A DNA stretch of 64,000 nt from Cyanobium sp. FGCU6 (GTDB taxonomy: Bacteria; Cyanobacteriota; Cyanobacteriia; PCC-6307; Cyanobiaceae). This document shows positions 47,836 through 58,255 of this stretch, piece by piece. The stretch spans positions 124,001-188,000 of the forward strand of contig JANWUR010000004.1 in the NCBI GenBank assembly GCA_024958655.1, given 5' to 3'. A model generated the notes under the pieces. That model searched no databases, had not been told where the DNA came from, and worked only from the letters and a program-made list of their open reading frames with translations. Both the position numbers and the translations under genes were made by a program. Every line of letters begins with the position of its first letter. The first letter of the stretch is position 1.

Positions 47836-49701
47836 TCAGCCCACCAGTCGACGCTCGAGCGACGCCAGATCCCTGAAGCTCTCGGAGCGCTGCTGCAGCT
47901 CCTCGAAGCTGCCCCATGCCTTGATGCGGCCCTGCTCGAATTCATAGATCCGATCGCAGCGCATCACCGTGGAGAGGCGGTGGGCGATCACCACGGTGGT
48001 GCAACGGCGGCCGATCACTTCGAGGGCCTGAATGATTTCATTCTCCGTGCGATTATCAAGGGCGCTGGTGGCTTCATCCAGGAGCAGAAATTCGGAGCCC
48101 CTGTAGAAGGAACGCGCCAGGGCCAGGCGCTGACGCTGGCCTCCGGAGAGCTGCAGGCCGTTCTCGCCGATCGGGGTGTGCAGCCCGTAGGGCAGTTCGG
48201 AGACAAACTCATCAAGCTGGGCCGCCTCGAGGGCGCTCCAGACAGCATCCTGGTCCACCTCATCCTCCTCCTTACCGAAGGCCACGTTCTCCAGAACGCT
48301 GGCATCGAGGAGATTGATGAACTGGGGCACCTGGGAGCAGCAGGCCTGCCAGGCCGGCCGATCCAGATCAGATACGGGAATGCCATCGAGCGTGAGAGCA
48401 CCCCTCCCGGGCTCGAGCAGGGCCAGCAGCAACTGAGCCGTCGTGGTCTTGCCGCTGCCGGTGGTACCCACGAAGGCCACGCGGGATCCCACGGGGATGG
48501 TGAGGTCAATGCCCCTGAGCACCCAGTCAGCGGATCCGGGGTAGGCGTACCAGACGTCCTGAAGGCCGATCGAGCGGGTGGGGAAGACGCCCAGGGGGCT
48601 GGGCACACCCGGATCACCGAGCACCGGCCGACCGGTGGGCAGGCGCAGATACTCCAGGGTGGTGTCGATCACGGGAAGACCGCCCCGCAACTGGTTCATC
48701 GAGGCGAAGAAGTCCTGGAGGGGAGGCGTGAGCCGCAGGGCCGCCACCGCGAGGGAAGCCAGAAAGGGCAGCACACTGCGGATATCGGAGCGATCGCCGC
48801 CCATCAGGGGCGGCACAGCACCGACGGCGAAGATCAGAGTGATGCCCAGGGGCTCGATCAGTACCCGCGGGATCGTGGGCAGCAGCTCGGTGACCCAGGC
48901 ATGGCTCTTGGCCCGCTCGCCGGTGCGCACGAAGGCTTTGCGGAAGTGGTCTTCGGAAGCGGTGAGCTTGATGTCGCGGATGGAGCCGAGTGATTCCAGC
49001 AGGATGTGGGCGGTGCGGGATTCGAGCCGCAGCTTCTGCTTGGCGGCATGGCGGAGATAAGGGGTGATCAGCTGGGAGATCAGCAGATAGGCGCCCACGA
49101 GAGCCGAGATCAGCAGAACAGCCGACCAGCGCCCGATCACCAGAATGCCGATCGAGAGCAGAGCGATCGAAAAAATGCTGCCCACCATCTTGAGCAGCGG
49201 ATTGACGACGGAATTTGAAGTTTTCTTAATATGACTCAGCACCATCGTCGAAAGCTTGGCGGTGCTTTTCGAAAGGTGATACTCATAACCCTGAGCCAGT
49301 ACATTGGCATGGATCATGTTGGAGAGATCGATCCACACCCTCGCGGTGAGTCGTTGCTGCAGGAACTGCAGACCGAACTTGACGAACGACGCGAGCCAGG
49401 AGAGGATCACAAAGATCAGAATCAGCCATAGGCTCTGATCCACGGCATCACCACCGAACACCTTCACCCCAGGCACCCTGTCCTCGAGATCGGCACCCAC
49501 CAGGGAACCCATGAGCCGGGCGATCACCGCCACCGAGCCCAGATCAAGGATGCCGGGGATCAGCGAGAAGGCCACCACCCGACGCAGTTGGCGCAGCCGC
49601 TCTGCAGGCAGATAGGCCATCAGTGCCCTCAGCTGGCGGGCGGTGCGGCTCCTGGCGAAGATCCTGGAGAGGGGCCGTAGGCGTCTTGGACTTGAACCCA
49701 T
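47836..49701 (-). CDS. ABC exporter, fused membrane and ATPase domains
   Basis: 621-residue half-transporter of the MsbA/PglK type that flips or exports lipid-linked substrates. The N-terminal region (about 25-330) has six membrane helices. The ATPase has Walker A GTTGSGKTT at about 410-418, Q-loop SQVPQFINLL, signature LSGGQRQRLALARS near 515, Walker B FLLLDEATSALD near 537 and a His switch VIAHRLS. In this setting it could move the glycan or its lipid-linked precursor; this is inference. It lies upstream of kdsA on the same strand. Some codons in the membrane domain are less GC-rich than its neighbours. Confidence 0.9.
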   Translation of the reverse strand: MGSSPRRLRPLSRIFARSRTARQLRALMAYLPAERLRQLRRVVAFSLIPGILDLGSVAVIARLMGSLVGADLEDRVPGVKVFGGDAVDQSLWLILIFVILSWLASFVKFGLQFLQQRLTARVWIDLSNMIHANVLAQGYEYHLSKSTAKLSTMVLSHIKKTSNSVVNPLLKMVGSIFSIALLSIGILVIGRWSAVLLISALVGAYLLISQLITPYLRHAAKQKLRLESRTAHILLESLGSIRDIKLTASEDHFRKAFVRTGERAKSHAWVTELLPTIPRVLIEPLGITLIFAVGAVPPLMGGDRSDIRSVLPFLASLAVAALRLTPPLQDFFASMNQLRGGLPVIDTTLEYLRLPTGRPVLGDPGVPSPLGVFPTRSIGLQDVWYAYPGSADWVLRGIDLTIPVGSRVAFVGTTGSGKTTTAQLLLALLEPGRGALTLDGIPVSDLDRPAWQACCSQVPQFINLLDASVLENVAFGKEEDEVDQDAVWSALEAAQLDEFVSELPYGLHTPIGENGLQLSGGQRQRLALARSFYRGSEFLLLDEATSALDNRTENEIIQALEVIGRRCTTVVIAHRLSTVMRCDRIYEFEQGRIKAWGSFEELQQRSESFRDLASLERRLVG

Positions 49702-49731
49702 CGATCAACGCTATGGGAAACCCCTCCCGCA

Positions 49732-50706
49732 TCACCCCCGCGCCAGCCAGCGCCTGAGCCGCCCCTGCAACTGGTCGGCTCGCACCCTCCAGATCGGAGG
49801 GGGCCGCAGGGGAGGCTCGCCATGGAAGCGCAGCCGCCAGTGGGCGTCGATCGCCTCCAGCGCAGCGCGCCAGCGCTCCAGCAGCACGGGTTCCGCACAC
49901 GCGTCCAGCAGCATCGTCAGGCGTTCCGGTGGCGGCAGCCAGGCCGCGGGACGGGCCACGGCAGCGCGGATGCGCTCCAGATCGGCCACCAGGGTGCCGC
50001 AGCCGATCTGATGGCCCATCTGGCCGGGGTCGAGGCTGTCGGCCAGGGCGTGATTGAAGCTGCTGAACACCACGCAGCCGCAGGCCAGGGCCTCGAGCGG
50101 GGGCAGCCCGAAGCCCTCGCTCACCCCGCGGCCACGCCAGTAGTCGGCCGAGTCGTACAGCACAACCGTGGCGCTGTTGAACAGATCCACCAGATCGTCG
50201 ACCCAGCCGCTCTGCACCTCCACCCGCAGGCCTGCCCGGCGCAGCTCCGGCACCAGCCGATCGAGCACGTAGCTGCTGGTCTTGCGCCGCTGCACCAGAA
50301 CATCGATGGGCCGACGAGGGAGCGCACCGCCCTCACCCCGGCCGCGGGCCCCCCGCTCCAGCCACATCGGCTCCAGGGCGTTGGGCACCAGGAACAGGGG
50401 GTTCCTTGGAGCGCGATCGCCCCAGTAGCCCAGGGTGTTGCGACTCACCGCCAGCACCGGCACCCCGGGCGGGAGGTCAAAGCCGTAGCCGCTGCTGTGG
50501 GCGTGATAGGCCACGGGGCGACCCCTCAACCTTCGCAGCTGCCGGGGCACATCGAACCCCCAGCTCACCACCCAGAGAGCCTGCCCCGGGGCCGGCTCAC
50601 GGCGCAGCAGATCAGATAGGAAGGCATGATCCGCTTCTCGCTGCCGGTACGTCACCACCTCGGTGGGGCGCAGCCCAGCCACCAGACGGGCGGTCTGCTG
50701 CTCCAC
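49732..50706 (-). CDS. Glycosyltransferase (GT4-like), N-terminus uncertain
   Basis: At least 324 residues of a GT-B glycosyltransferase. It has YHAHSSGYGFDLPPG, VLAVSRNTLGYWG, VPNALEP, IDVLVQRRKTSSYVLDRLVPEL and the donor-site GVSEGFGLPPLEALACGCVVFSS. The first canonical start is the GTG at 50706, but the frame is open upstream into the ho1 end, and codons 50760-50707 translate to IRFLVPGTSSRFRGGGLL, which looks like the missing first beta-strand and glycine loop. A non-canonical start near 50784 to 50760 is therefore likely. It is the last gene of a ho1-GT pair. Confidence 0.8.
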   Translation of the reverse strand: MEQQTARLVAGLRPTEVVTYRQREADHAFLSDLLRREPAPGQALWVVSWGFDVPRQLRRLRGRPVAYHAHSSGYGFDLPPGVPVLAVSRNTLGYWGDRAPRNPLFLVPNALEPMWLERGARGRGEGGALPRRPIDVLVQRRKTSSYVLDRLVPELRRAGLRVEVQSGWVDDLVDLFNSATVVLYDSADYWRGRGVSEGFGLPPLEALACGCVVFSSFNHALADSLDPGQMGHQIGCGTLVADLERIRAAVARPAAWLPPPERLTMLLDACAEPVLLERWRAALEAIDAHWRLRFHGEPPLRPPPIWRVRADQLQGRLRRWLARG

Positions 50707-50780
50707 CAGCAGACCGCCGCCGCGGAACCGGCTGCTGGTGCCCGGTACCAGGAAACGGATGGGGTTCAGCTCGGGAACGC

Positions 50781-51494
50781 TCAGGCCGCCACCGCCTCGG
50801 TGCTGCCTGAGCGCTGGCGGCGGGTGAGGAAGCCGAAGAGCACCTTGCCGATGGCGGCGATCAGATTGCCCTCGAGTTCCTGGAACATCGTCATGTTGCA
50901 GTGGAAGGCCTGGTTGGCCTCCGCCACGATGCGATCGGCCGTGGCCTGATCGATCGGCAGGGCATCGAGGGTGGCCCGGTAGTTGGTCTTGAAGCCCTTC
51001 TCATCGGGGATGGCGTCGAACTCGTAGAAGCGCAGGCCATCGTGCTCGCCCAGGTTCATGGCCTTCTGGGCGATGTTCTTGAGGATCTGGCCGCCGGAGA
51101 GATCGCCGATGTAGCGCGTGTAGTGGTGACCCACGAGCAGCTCGGGAGCCTCCTTGGCCACCTGGCGGATCCGGGCCACGTAGGCCTGGGCACCGGGCGT
51201 GGCGGTGGCCCTGGCGCGCCAGTCGGGACCGAAGTAGAAGGCCAGATCCTGCTCGAGCGACTCGCGGCGGTTGAGCTCGGGGAAGGCGATCGGACCCACC
51301 ACAGGGTGCGCCGTGAGGCGGCCGATCTCCTCCTCCATGGCGCTGTACACGTGCCAGAGGTCGGCCACCAGGGTGCGGTAGCTGGCCTTGTCCACCACTC
51401 CCTTGAGGAAGCAGCTCACGAAGCCGGTGTTCTCGGCCATGGTGTGGGCCTTCTTCGTTCCCTCACGGAGCTGGGAGGCCAGGGCGACGGACAT
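50781..51494 (-). CDS. ho1: Heme oxygenase
   Basis: 237-residue ferredoxin-dependent enzyme that opens heme to biliverdin, the precursor of phycobilins. The proximal His is in TKKAHTMAENTGFVSCFLKG, and HHYTRYIGDLSGGQIL is the distal helix with the conserved Gly residues. NMTMFQELEGNL lies near the end. The ATG at 51494 (MSVALASQLREGT) is the usual start. It may share a message with the downstream glycosyltransferase. Confidence 0.95.
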   Translation of the reverse strand: MSVALASQLREGTKKAHTMAENTGFVSCFLKGVVDKASYRTLVADLWHVYSAMEEEIGRLTAHPVVGPIAFPELNRRESLEQDLAFYFGPDWRARATATPGAQAYVARIRQVAKEAPELLVGHHYTRYIGDLSGGQILKNIAQKAMNLGEHDGLRFYEFDAIPDEKGFKTNYRATLDALPIDQATADRIVAEANQAFHCNMTMFQELEGNLIAAIGKVLFGFLTRRQRSGSTEAVAA

Positions 51495-51619
51495 CGTTCG
51501 ACAGGGGTGGCGGGAGAAGCCTTCGCAGGGGGCGCGCCGGCAAGGGTGCGGGCTCCGGAAGGGGCGACCCATAAAGGTAGAGGTGGCCTCGACGACTGCG
51601 GCGACAAGGTTGCGAAGGG

Positions 51620-52063
51620 TTACGCGGCGGCGTGGGCCTCGTCGCCGAACAGGTCGAAGAGATCGCGGCAGAACCGCTGAAGCTCGCCCACCACCTCCGC
51701 CTGGGGCAGATGGCTGCCGGAGGGATGCCAGTCCCCCACCGTGGCCAGCCGCCAGCGTTCCGACTCATAGGTGAGGCCCCGGATCGTCACCCCCAGCAGC
51801 CGCGGCCGGCGGGCCGCATCGGCCGGTGGCCGCTCCAGCCGCAGCTGCACCAGCAGCGAGCGGCACTGGGTGCGGGGGCTCCAGCCGGGAAAGTGAAAGG
51901 AGAGGTCCACGGTCTCGCGGTCGGCGAAGGCGCGGGTGAGCGGATCGTCGCGCCAGGGGGTGAGGTTGGCCCGGGCGGCGGGGAAGCGGGCACGGAACAG
52001 GGTGACGGCCGAGGCGATCGCCTGGGCCAGTTCCAGCGATCGGGCCTGATCGGCCGCATTCAT
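51620..52063 (-). CDS. Conserved hypothetical protein, 147 residues
   Basis: 147-residue soluble protein with no recognised domain. It has an N-terminal helix, then LTPWRDDPLTRAFADRETVDLSFHFPGW, TQCRSLLVQLRL, LLGVTIRGLTYESERWRLA and the C-terminal helix ELQRFCRDLFDLFG. Alternating strands in the middle suggest a beta-sheet fold. The ATG at 52063 is used; a second in-frame ATG at 52090 adds 9 residues. It is divergent from icd with only 69 bases between starts. Function unknown. Confidence 0.7.
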   Translation of the reverse strand: MNAADQARSLELAQAIASAVTLFRARFPAARANLTPWRDDPLTRAFADRETVDLSFHFPGWSPRTQCRSLLVQLRLERPPADAARRPRLLGVTIRGLTYESERWRLATVGDWHPSGSHLPQAEVVGELQRFCRDLFDLFGDEAHAAA

Positions 52064-52132
52064 GCCGTTTCCCCTGAGCAGAATCCCCACATGGCCGAAA
52101 CCTAGGCTCGCCGAAGCCTTCCTGCGGAATCA

Positions 52133-53563
<1,431 letters not shown>

Positions 53564-53597
53564 CCCACCACGGCGCACAGGACGCCAGACTGCCCCC

Positions 53598-54947
53598 ATG
53601 AGCGCCTCCCCCACCGGCGCCGTGGTCCCCGCCGGCATCACCGACCCGTGCGTGCACTGCGGCTTCTGCCTGCCCACCTGCGCCAGCTACCGGGTGCTGG
53701 CCACGGAGATGGATTCGCCGCGGGGGCGCATCCACGCCCTCAAGGCGATCGAGGCGGGCGAGCTGACGCTTGATGCCACGGTGGCCAGCCATTTCGACAG
53801 CTGCCTGGGCTGCTTCGCCTGTGTCACCGCCTGCCCTTCCGGCGTGCGCTACGACCAGTTGATCGAAGCGGCAAGGCCGCAGCTGAACGCCCCCGAGCTG
53901 CGCAGCCCGGCCCAGCGCGCCTTCCGCCGCACCCTGTTCAGCCTGCTGCCCTACCCGGCCCGCCTGCGAGCGGTGCTCGCGCCGCTGCGGGCCTACGCCG
54001 GCACGCCCCTGCAGGCCATGGCCCGGCGCACCGGCCTCACCCGCCTGTTCGGGCCCCAGATCGAGGCGATGGAGCGCCTGCTGCCGCCCCTGGCTCCCGA
54101 AGCCTTCCGCGACGACCTGCCCGTGGTGGTGCCGGCCCGGGGTGAGCGGCGGCAGCGGGTGGGGCTGGTGCTGGGCTGCGTGCAGCGCCTGTTCGATCCG
54201 GCGGTGAACGCCGCGGCCCTGGAGGTGCTGAGCGCCAACGGCATCGAGGTGGTGATCCCGCCCGAGCAGGGCTGCTGCGGCGCCGTCACCCATCACCAGG
54301 GGGAACTGGAGCACACCCGCACCCTGGCCCGCGATCTGATCGCCCGCTTCGAGGCGGTGATCGGCCCGGGCCGGCCGGCGGGCCCGGAGCCCCTCGACGC
54401 TGTGCTGGTGGCGGCCTCCGGCTGCGGCCACACCCTCAAGCACTACGGCGCGATCCTGGAGGAGGAGTCGGGGGGCAGCTTCGCCGCCCGGGTGGCCGAC
54501 ATCCAGGAGTATCTCGATCGCGTGGGCCTGAGCGAGGGTTTCGCGGCCTCCCTGCGGCCGCTGCGCCATGCCGATGGCCAGGCGGCCACCGCCGAGCGGC
54601 CGCTGGAGCTTGCGTACCACGACGCCTGCCACATGCTGCATGGCCAGGGCCTGCGGGAGCCGCCCCGCTCCCTGCTGGGCCGGATCCCGCACGTGCGCCT
54701 GCGTGAGGCCACCGAAGCCGGCGTGTGCTGCGGCAGCGCCGGCATCTACAACCTGGTCCAGCCCGAGGAGGCCGCCGAGCTGGGGCGGATCAAGGCCGCC
54801 GATCTGGCCGGCACCGGGGCGGCGATCGCCGTGAGCGCGAACATCGGCTGCAGCCTGCAGATCCGCCGCCACCTCGAGGAGAGCGGCCGCCCGCTGCCGG
54901 TGCTGCATCCGGTGCAGTTGCTGGCCCGCAGTGCCGCCGGTGGCTGA
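53598..54947 (+). CDS. glcF: Glycolate dehydrogenase, iron-sulfur subunit GlcF
   Basis: 449-residue iron-sulfur subunit of the glycolate-oxidising complex used in photorespiration. Two 4Fe-4S motifs use C18, C21, C24, C28 and C69, C72, C75, C79. Two CCG (cysteine-rich) domains follow, seen as GCCGAVTHHQGE and CHMLHGQ...VCCGSAGIYN. The next gene can start at an ATG overlapping its stop. glcE lies 3.3 kb downstream; glcD is not in the window. Confidence 0.93.
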   Translation: MSASPTGAVVPAGITDPCVHCGFCLPTCASYRVLATEMDSPRGRIHALKAIEAGELTLDATVASHFDSCLGCFACVTACPSGVRYDQLIEAARPQLNAPELRSPAQRAFRRTLFSLLPYPARLRAVLAPLRAYAGTPLQAMARRTGLTRLFGPQIEAMERLLPPLAPEAFRDDLPVVVPARGERRQRVGLVLGCVQRLFDPAVNAAALEVLSANGIEVVIPPEQGCCGAVTHHQGELEHTRTLARDLIARFEAVIGPGRPAGPEPLDAVLVAASGCGHTLKHYGAILEEESGGSFAARVADIQEYLDRVGLSEGFAASLRPLRHADGQAATAERPLELAYHDACHMLHGQGLREPPRSLLGRIPHVRLREATEAGVCCGSAGIYNLVQPEEAAELGRIKAADLAGTGAAIAVSANIGCSLQIRRHLEESGRPLPVLHPVQLLARSAAGG

Positions 54948-55006
54948 TGTGCGCTCCGCTACGCAGCGGGGTCGATACCATCTCAGCCTTCTTCCGCTCC
55001 CGCTCC

Positions 55007-55912
55007 ATGCAGGCACCGACCGGCGATGGCCCGACCGCCGGCACTGATGGCGACCTGCTCCACGACCCGGCCTTCCAGCAGCTGATCCGCCGGCGACTGG
55101 TGGGAACGGAATGGCTCAAGAACGTGGTGATCGTGGGCAGTGCTCCCAGCGCCCCCCGGCTCGATGAACACCTGGGGGACGACACGATCGTGGTGGCGCT
55201 CAACAACGCCCACCGGGCCGTGTCGCGGGTGGATTTCTGCCTCTACAGCGACGACCTGCCCGCCGCCGACAAGCCGGCCCGCTGCGCGGTGATCGGCCGC
55301 TCCAGTCCCCACTACGGCCCGGCGCAGCAGCGCTTCGGCGGTGTGCTCCACGGCGGCGGCACCATGGCCTTCAACGCCGCCTACTGGGTGCTGGCGAACT
55401 TTCCTTTCGCCCAGCTCTCGTTCTTCGCCTGCGACATGGTGTACGAGGGCGAACGCAGCCACTTCTACGGCAGGGGCCAGCCCGATCCCCTGCGCCGCGA
55501 CATCACCCTGCAGAGCCTGGAGGCAAAGTCGCTGCGGCTGTTCTGGATGGGTCTCGAGCAGCAGGTGCTGGTGCTGAACGCTTCGGCCGAGGCCCGCTCG
55601 CGGCTGCGGCTGCCGCGGCTGGGCTCGGGGCTGCCCCTGTCGCACCTGCTGGTCGAGGAGCGTCACGAAGCGATGGGCGCGCTGCGGGAGCGGCTGCGCC
55701 CCCTCGCCGAACGGGCCCTGGAACGGGAGGCCATGGCTCCCTGTGATGGCCTCCGGCACGACTACTGGCAGCTGGAGGAGGATCCGGCGGTCTGGCGCCA
55801 CGTGCACACCTGCGACGACCTCTGGATGGAGCTCGATCCCGAGATCCAGGCCTTCGGCACCCGGCTGGCCGAACGGCACGAGACACCGCTCACCGTCGCC
55901 GCCCCACGCTGA
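55007..55912 (+). CDS. Putative glycosyltransferase-like protein, 301 residues
   Basis: 301 residues. The N-terminal NVVIVGSAPSAPRLDEHLGDDTIVVALNNAHR and RVDFCLYSDDLPAA resemble the nucleotide-binding fold of GT42 sialyltransferases or DUF115 proteins (V-I-x-G-x-x-P-S opening, then an Asn-rich strand). HGGGTMAFNAAYWVLANF and LSFFACDMVYEG are further features. The ATG at 55007 is chosen; an ATG at 54947 overlapping the glcF stop is possible, but the sequence between contains a hairpin (54956-54969). Donor and acceptor are unknown. Confidence 0.65.
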   Translation: MQAPTGDGPTAGTDGDLLHDPAFQQLIRRRLVGTEWLKNVVIVGSAPSAPRLDEHLGDDTIVVALNNAHRAVSRVDFCLYSDDLPAADKPARCAVIGRSSPHYGPAQQRFGGVLHGGGTMAFNAAYWVLANFPFAQLSFFACDMVYEGERSHFYGRGQPDPLRRDITLQSLEAKSLRLFWMGLEQQVLVLNASAEARSRLRLPRLGSGLPLSHLLVEERHEAMGALRERLRPLAERALEREAMAPCDGLRHDYWQLEEDPAVWRHVHTCDDLWMELDPEIQAFGTRLAERHETPLTVAAPR

Positions 55913-55927
55913 GACCCGGCTGCGCCG

Positions 55928-57319
55928 TCAGCCCGGTCCGCCCTGCTCCATCCAGGCCCAGGCCTGTCTCAAGGTGTCGGCGTCCCCCAGATTCCCAGGA
56001 AACGTGAGCACCGGCAGCCCGGGTCCGCCAGCCACCGGGACCAGCACCACGGACAGCCCCGGCAGCAGCTGTCCCTGCAGGTCCACCCGCTCGAGGCCCA
56101 GGCCATCGGCCAGCAGGGTGTGGGTGGTGATCCCCCCCTTGCTGATCATGTAGCCCAGATCTGGAGCCAGCGAACCCCCGAGCCGGGCCATCAGCCCCGC
56201 CAGGGCCAGGCCCAGGGCCCGCCGCTCGGCGGCATGGCGGCAACGCAGCTCGCCCCGGCTCGTGAACAGCACCGGCGTGCGCCCCTCGGCGAGCACCGCC
56301 TGCAGCTGCTGGAGCCAGTCGGCCTCGAGCGAGGCCAGCAGCCGCTCGGGCAGGGGGCCCTCCAGCACCCGGTGAAGGCGCGCCACCGGCAGTTCGATCC
56401 CCCGGCAGAGCGGCTCTGTGAGCAGCCTCTCCAACTGGGCATCGGCCAGGGGGACGTGGGAACCCACCAGCACCAGCCCCGGCAGGGGGCGATCCCCCTG
56501 ATCCCGCCGCCGCAGGCCAGCCAGAGCGGCGGCATCGAGGGGCTGGGGAGGCAGGGCCGCAAGGGCGGCCGGCAGGCCGGCCGCGCTCTGGGCCAGGAAG
56601 CGGCGGGGGCGGCGGGAGGAGGCCTCGCCGTCGCCGGAAGGGGCGCTCAGATCCCGCAGGGCGGCAGCCAGAGCCTGCAGGTGCACCGGGCGCTCGGCGT
56701 CCACCGCCACCAGCGCCTGATCGGCGAAGGCCGCCAGCCGCTGCCGCAGCCGGGCGGGATCGCCTTCCAGTTCCGCCAGGCCCAGGCGCTGCACTTGGGC
56801 CGCGCTCAGGCGACCGCCGCTGCGCTCCTCCACCCAGTCGGGCAGGTGGCTGGTGGCGTAGCCGAACAGACCGTCGCGGGCGAAGGCGCTCTCGTGCACC
56901 GGCCGGCCGTGCAGCAGGTGCACCCCATCCACGGTGGTGCGGCCGCCCTCCAGGAAGGCGGGAACGAGCAGGGTGGCATCGAAGGGACCCAGGGCTGCCG
57001 CCAGCTCCTCCACCTCCAGCGGGAAGTGGCCCCGCAGGGTGGAATCCCCCCGGCTCACCAGAATCCAGCCATCGACAAGGCCCCGCTCCCGGGCCCGCGC
57101 CAGGGCGGGAACCAGCGCGGCCGCCAGCTCCCTGATCCGCGCCCGCGCCTCGTCGGGGCCGAGGGCGCGGGTGTTGGCCAGCAGAAACAGCAGCGGCGAC
57201 GGATCGGCCAGGGCCGCATCCAGGGTGACCGGGTCCCAACGCAACAGCAGGGGGCAGCCATGCACCGTCTGGGAGCCGGTGGGGTCGTCGTCGATCACGA
57301 CGATTTTCAAGGGCGTCAA
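55928..57319 (-). CDS. Four-carbon acid sugar kinase family protein (DUF1537)
   Basis: 463-residue protein of the OtnK/DUF1537 kinase family, which phosphorylates four-carbon sugar acids such as erythronate or threonate. It has IVVIDDDPTGSQTVHG, VSRGDSTLRGHFPLEVEEL, and the ATP-site ISKGGITTHTLLADGLGL followed by FPGNLGDADTL. The TTG at 57319 sets the start one residue or two before the conserved strand. Usual partners (OtnC-like aldolase, dehydrogenases) are not adjacent. It is divergent from the SGNH hydrolase with 75 bases between starts. Confidence 0.88.
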   Translation of the reverse strand: MTPLKIVVIDDDPTGSQTVHGCPLLLRWDPVTLDAALADPSPLLFLLANTRALGPDEARARIRELAAALVPALARARERGLVDGWILVSRGDSTLRGHFPLEVEELAAALGPFDATLLVPAFLEGGRTTVDGVHLLHGRPVHESAFARDGLFGYATSHLPDWVEERSGGRLSAAQVQRLGLAELEGDPARLRQRLAAFADQALVAVDAERPVHLQALAAALRDLSAPSGDGEASSRRPRRFLAQSAAGLPAALAALPPQPLDAAALAGLRRRDQGDRPLPGLVLVGSHVPLADAQLERLLTEPLCRGIELPVARLHRVLEGPLPERLLASLEADWLQQLQAVLAEGRTPVLFTSRGELRCRHAAERRALGLALAGLMARLGGSLAPDLGYMISKGGITTHTLLADGLGLERVDLQGQLLPGLSVVLVPVAGGPGLPVLTFPGNLGDADTLRQAWAWMEQGGPG

Positions 57320-57394
57320 CAGCGGCGGAACCCCCCATGCTGAGGGATCGGCAGGGAGCCGATAACGTGTCAGCCCGGTCCCCGATCCGCGTCG

Positions 57395-58231
57395 ATGCTC
57401 TCCCCATCAGCTGTGCGAACGCTGCGGATCATGCCGATGGGTGACTCGATCACGGCCGGCGAGCGGGTTCCCGGTGGCTATCGGTCTCCCTTGCGCGACC
57501 GGATCACCGGCCAGGGATGGAGGGTGGATTTCGTCGGCAGCCAGTACCAGCCGGGCGACACCTCCGCCGACAGGGAGCACTGGGGCCGACCGGGGTGGGG
57601 CATCGCCGATACCGACGAGGTGATCAACGGGCGTCGTTACGTGTCGCTGCAGGCCAATGAGGGCCCCGGGGGAGCCTGGCGCCACGGCCTGTGGGATGAC
57701 CTGGAGTCGGCCATCTCAGCGCGCTACTTCTCCCGCTCCAGCGACGTCGACAACGTGCTGCTGCTGATGGTGGGCACCAACGATGTGGTGCACCAGGTGG
57801 TGGAGCAGCGCAACGGGGCCCGACCCGCCGGCGATCGCGGCAACGACGGCAGGGGCGAGCAGCAGGATCGCATCGGCGAGGCCACGATCGACCGGCTGAA
57901 GGCCTTTCTGAACCGGGTCGACCGGTTTGCCGGTCGGGCGGGTCTGGACTTGAAGGTGGTCCTGGGAACCATCCCCCGGTTCGACAACTCCTGGAACGCC
58001 GGCCGCCTGAAGGATCCGATCAGTGCCGTGATGCAGCAGGAAGCCACGGAGGTGAACCGCTGGATCCGCCAGGGCGCCAGCGGCCTGGCTCTGCGCACCA
58101 TCACGGTCACCCCGGTCGACCAGCGGGCCGCCGTCGGCAACTCCCTGATCGATGGCCTCCATCCCGATGCCACCGGCTATCGCAGGATGGCCGACACCTG
58201 GTGGCAGGGCATCCAGGACGCCCTCGCCTGA
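57395..58231 (+). CDS. SGNH/GDSL esterase (CE3-like)
   Basis: 278-residue SGNH-fold esterase. Block I is RIMPMGDSITAGE (catalytic Ser in GDSIT), with GGYRSPLRDRI and VDFVGSQYQPG typical of carbohydrate esterase family 3 and related deacetylases; block III is MVGTNDV and block V IDGLHPDATGYRRMA. No signal peptide is visible. CE3 enzymes remove acetyl groups from xylan-type glycans; here the substrate could be the acylated surface glycan, which is speculation. It lies 24 bases before glcE. Confidence 0.84.
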   Translation: MLSPSAVRTLRIMPMGDSITAGERVPGGYRSPLRDRITGQGWRVDFVGSQYQPGDTSADREHWGRPGWGIADTDEVINGRRYVSLQANEGPGGAWRHGLWDDLESAISARYFSRSSDVDNVLLLMVGTNDVVHQVVEQRNGARPAGDRGNDGRGEQQDRIGEATIDRLKAFLNRVDRFAGRAGLDLKVVLGTIPRFDNSWNAGRLKDPISAVMQQEATEVNRWIRQGASGLALRTITVTPVDQRAAVGNSLIDGLHPDATGYRRMADTWWQGIQDALA

Positions 58232-58255
58232 AGTCCCCGCCCTTAGGGTGCTCCG

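Noticed and set aside
55890-57407. 505-codon minus-strand frame overlapping the DUF1537 gene
   Set aside because: It is the same strand in another frame, Gly/Ala/Arg-rich, while the frame at 55928-57319 has all the DUF1537 motifs.
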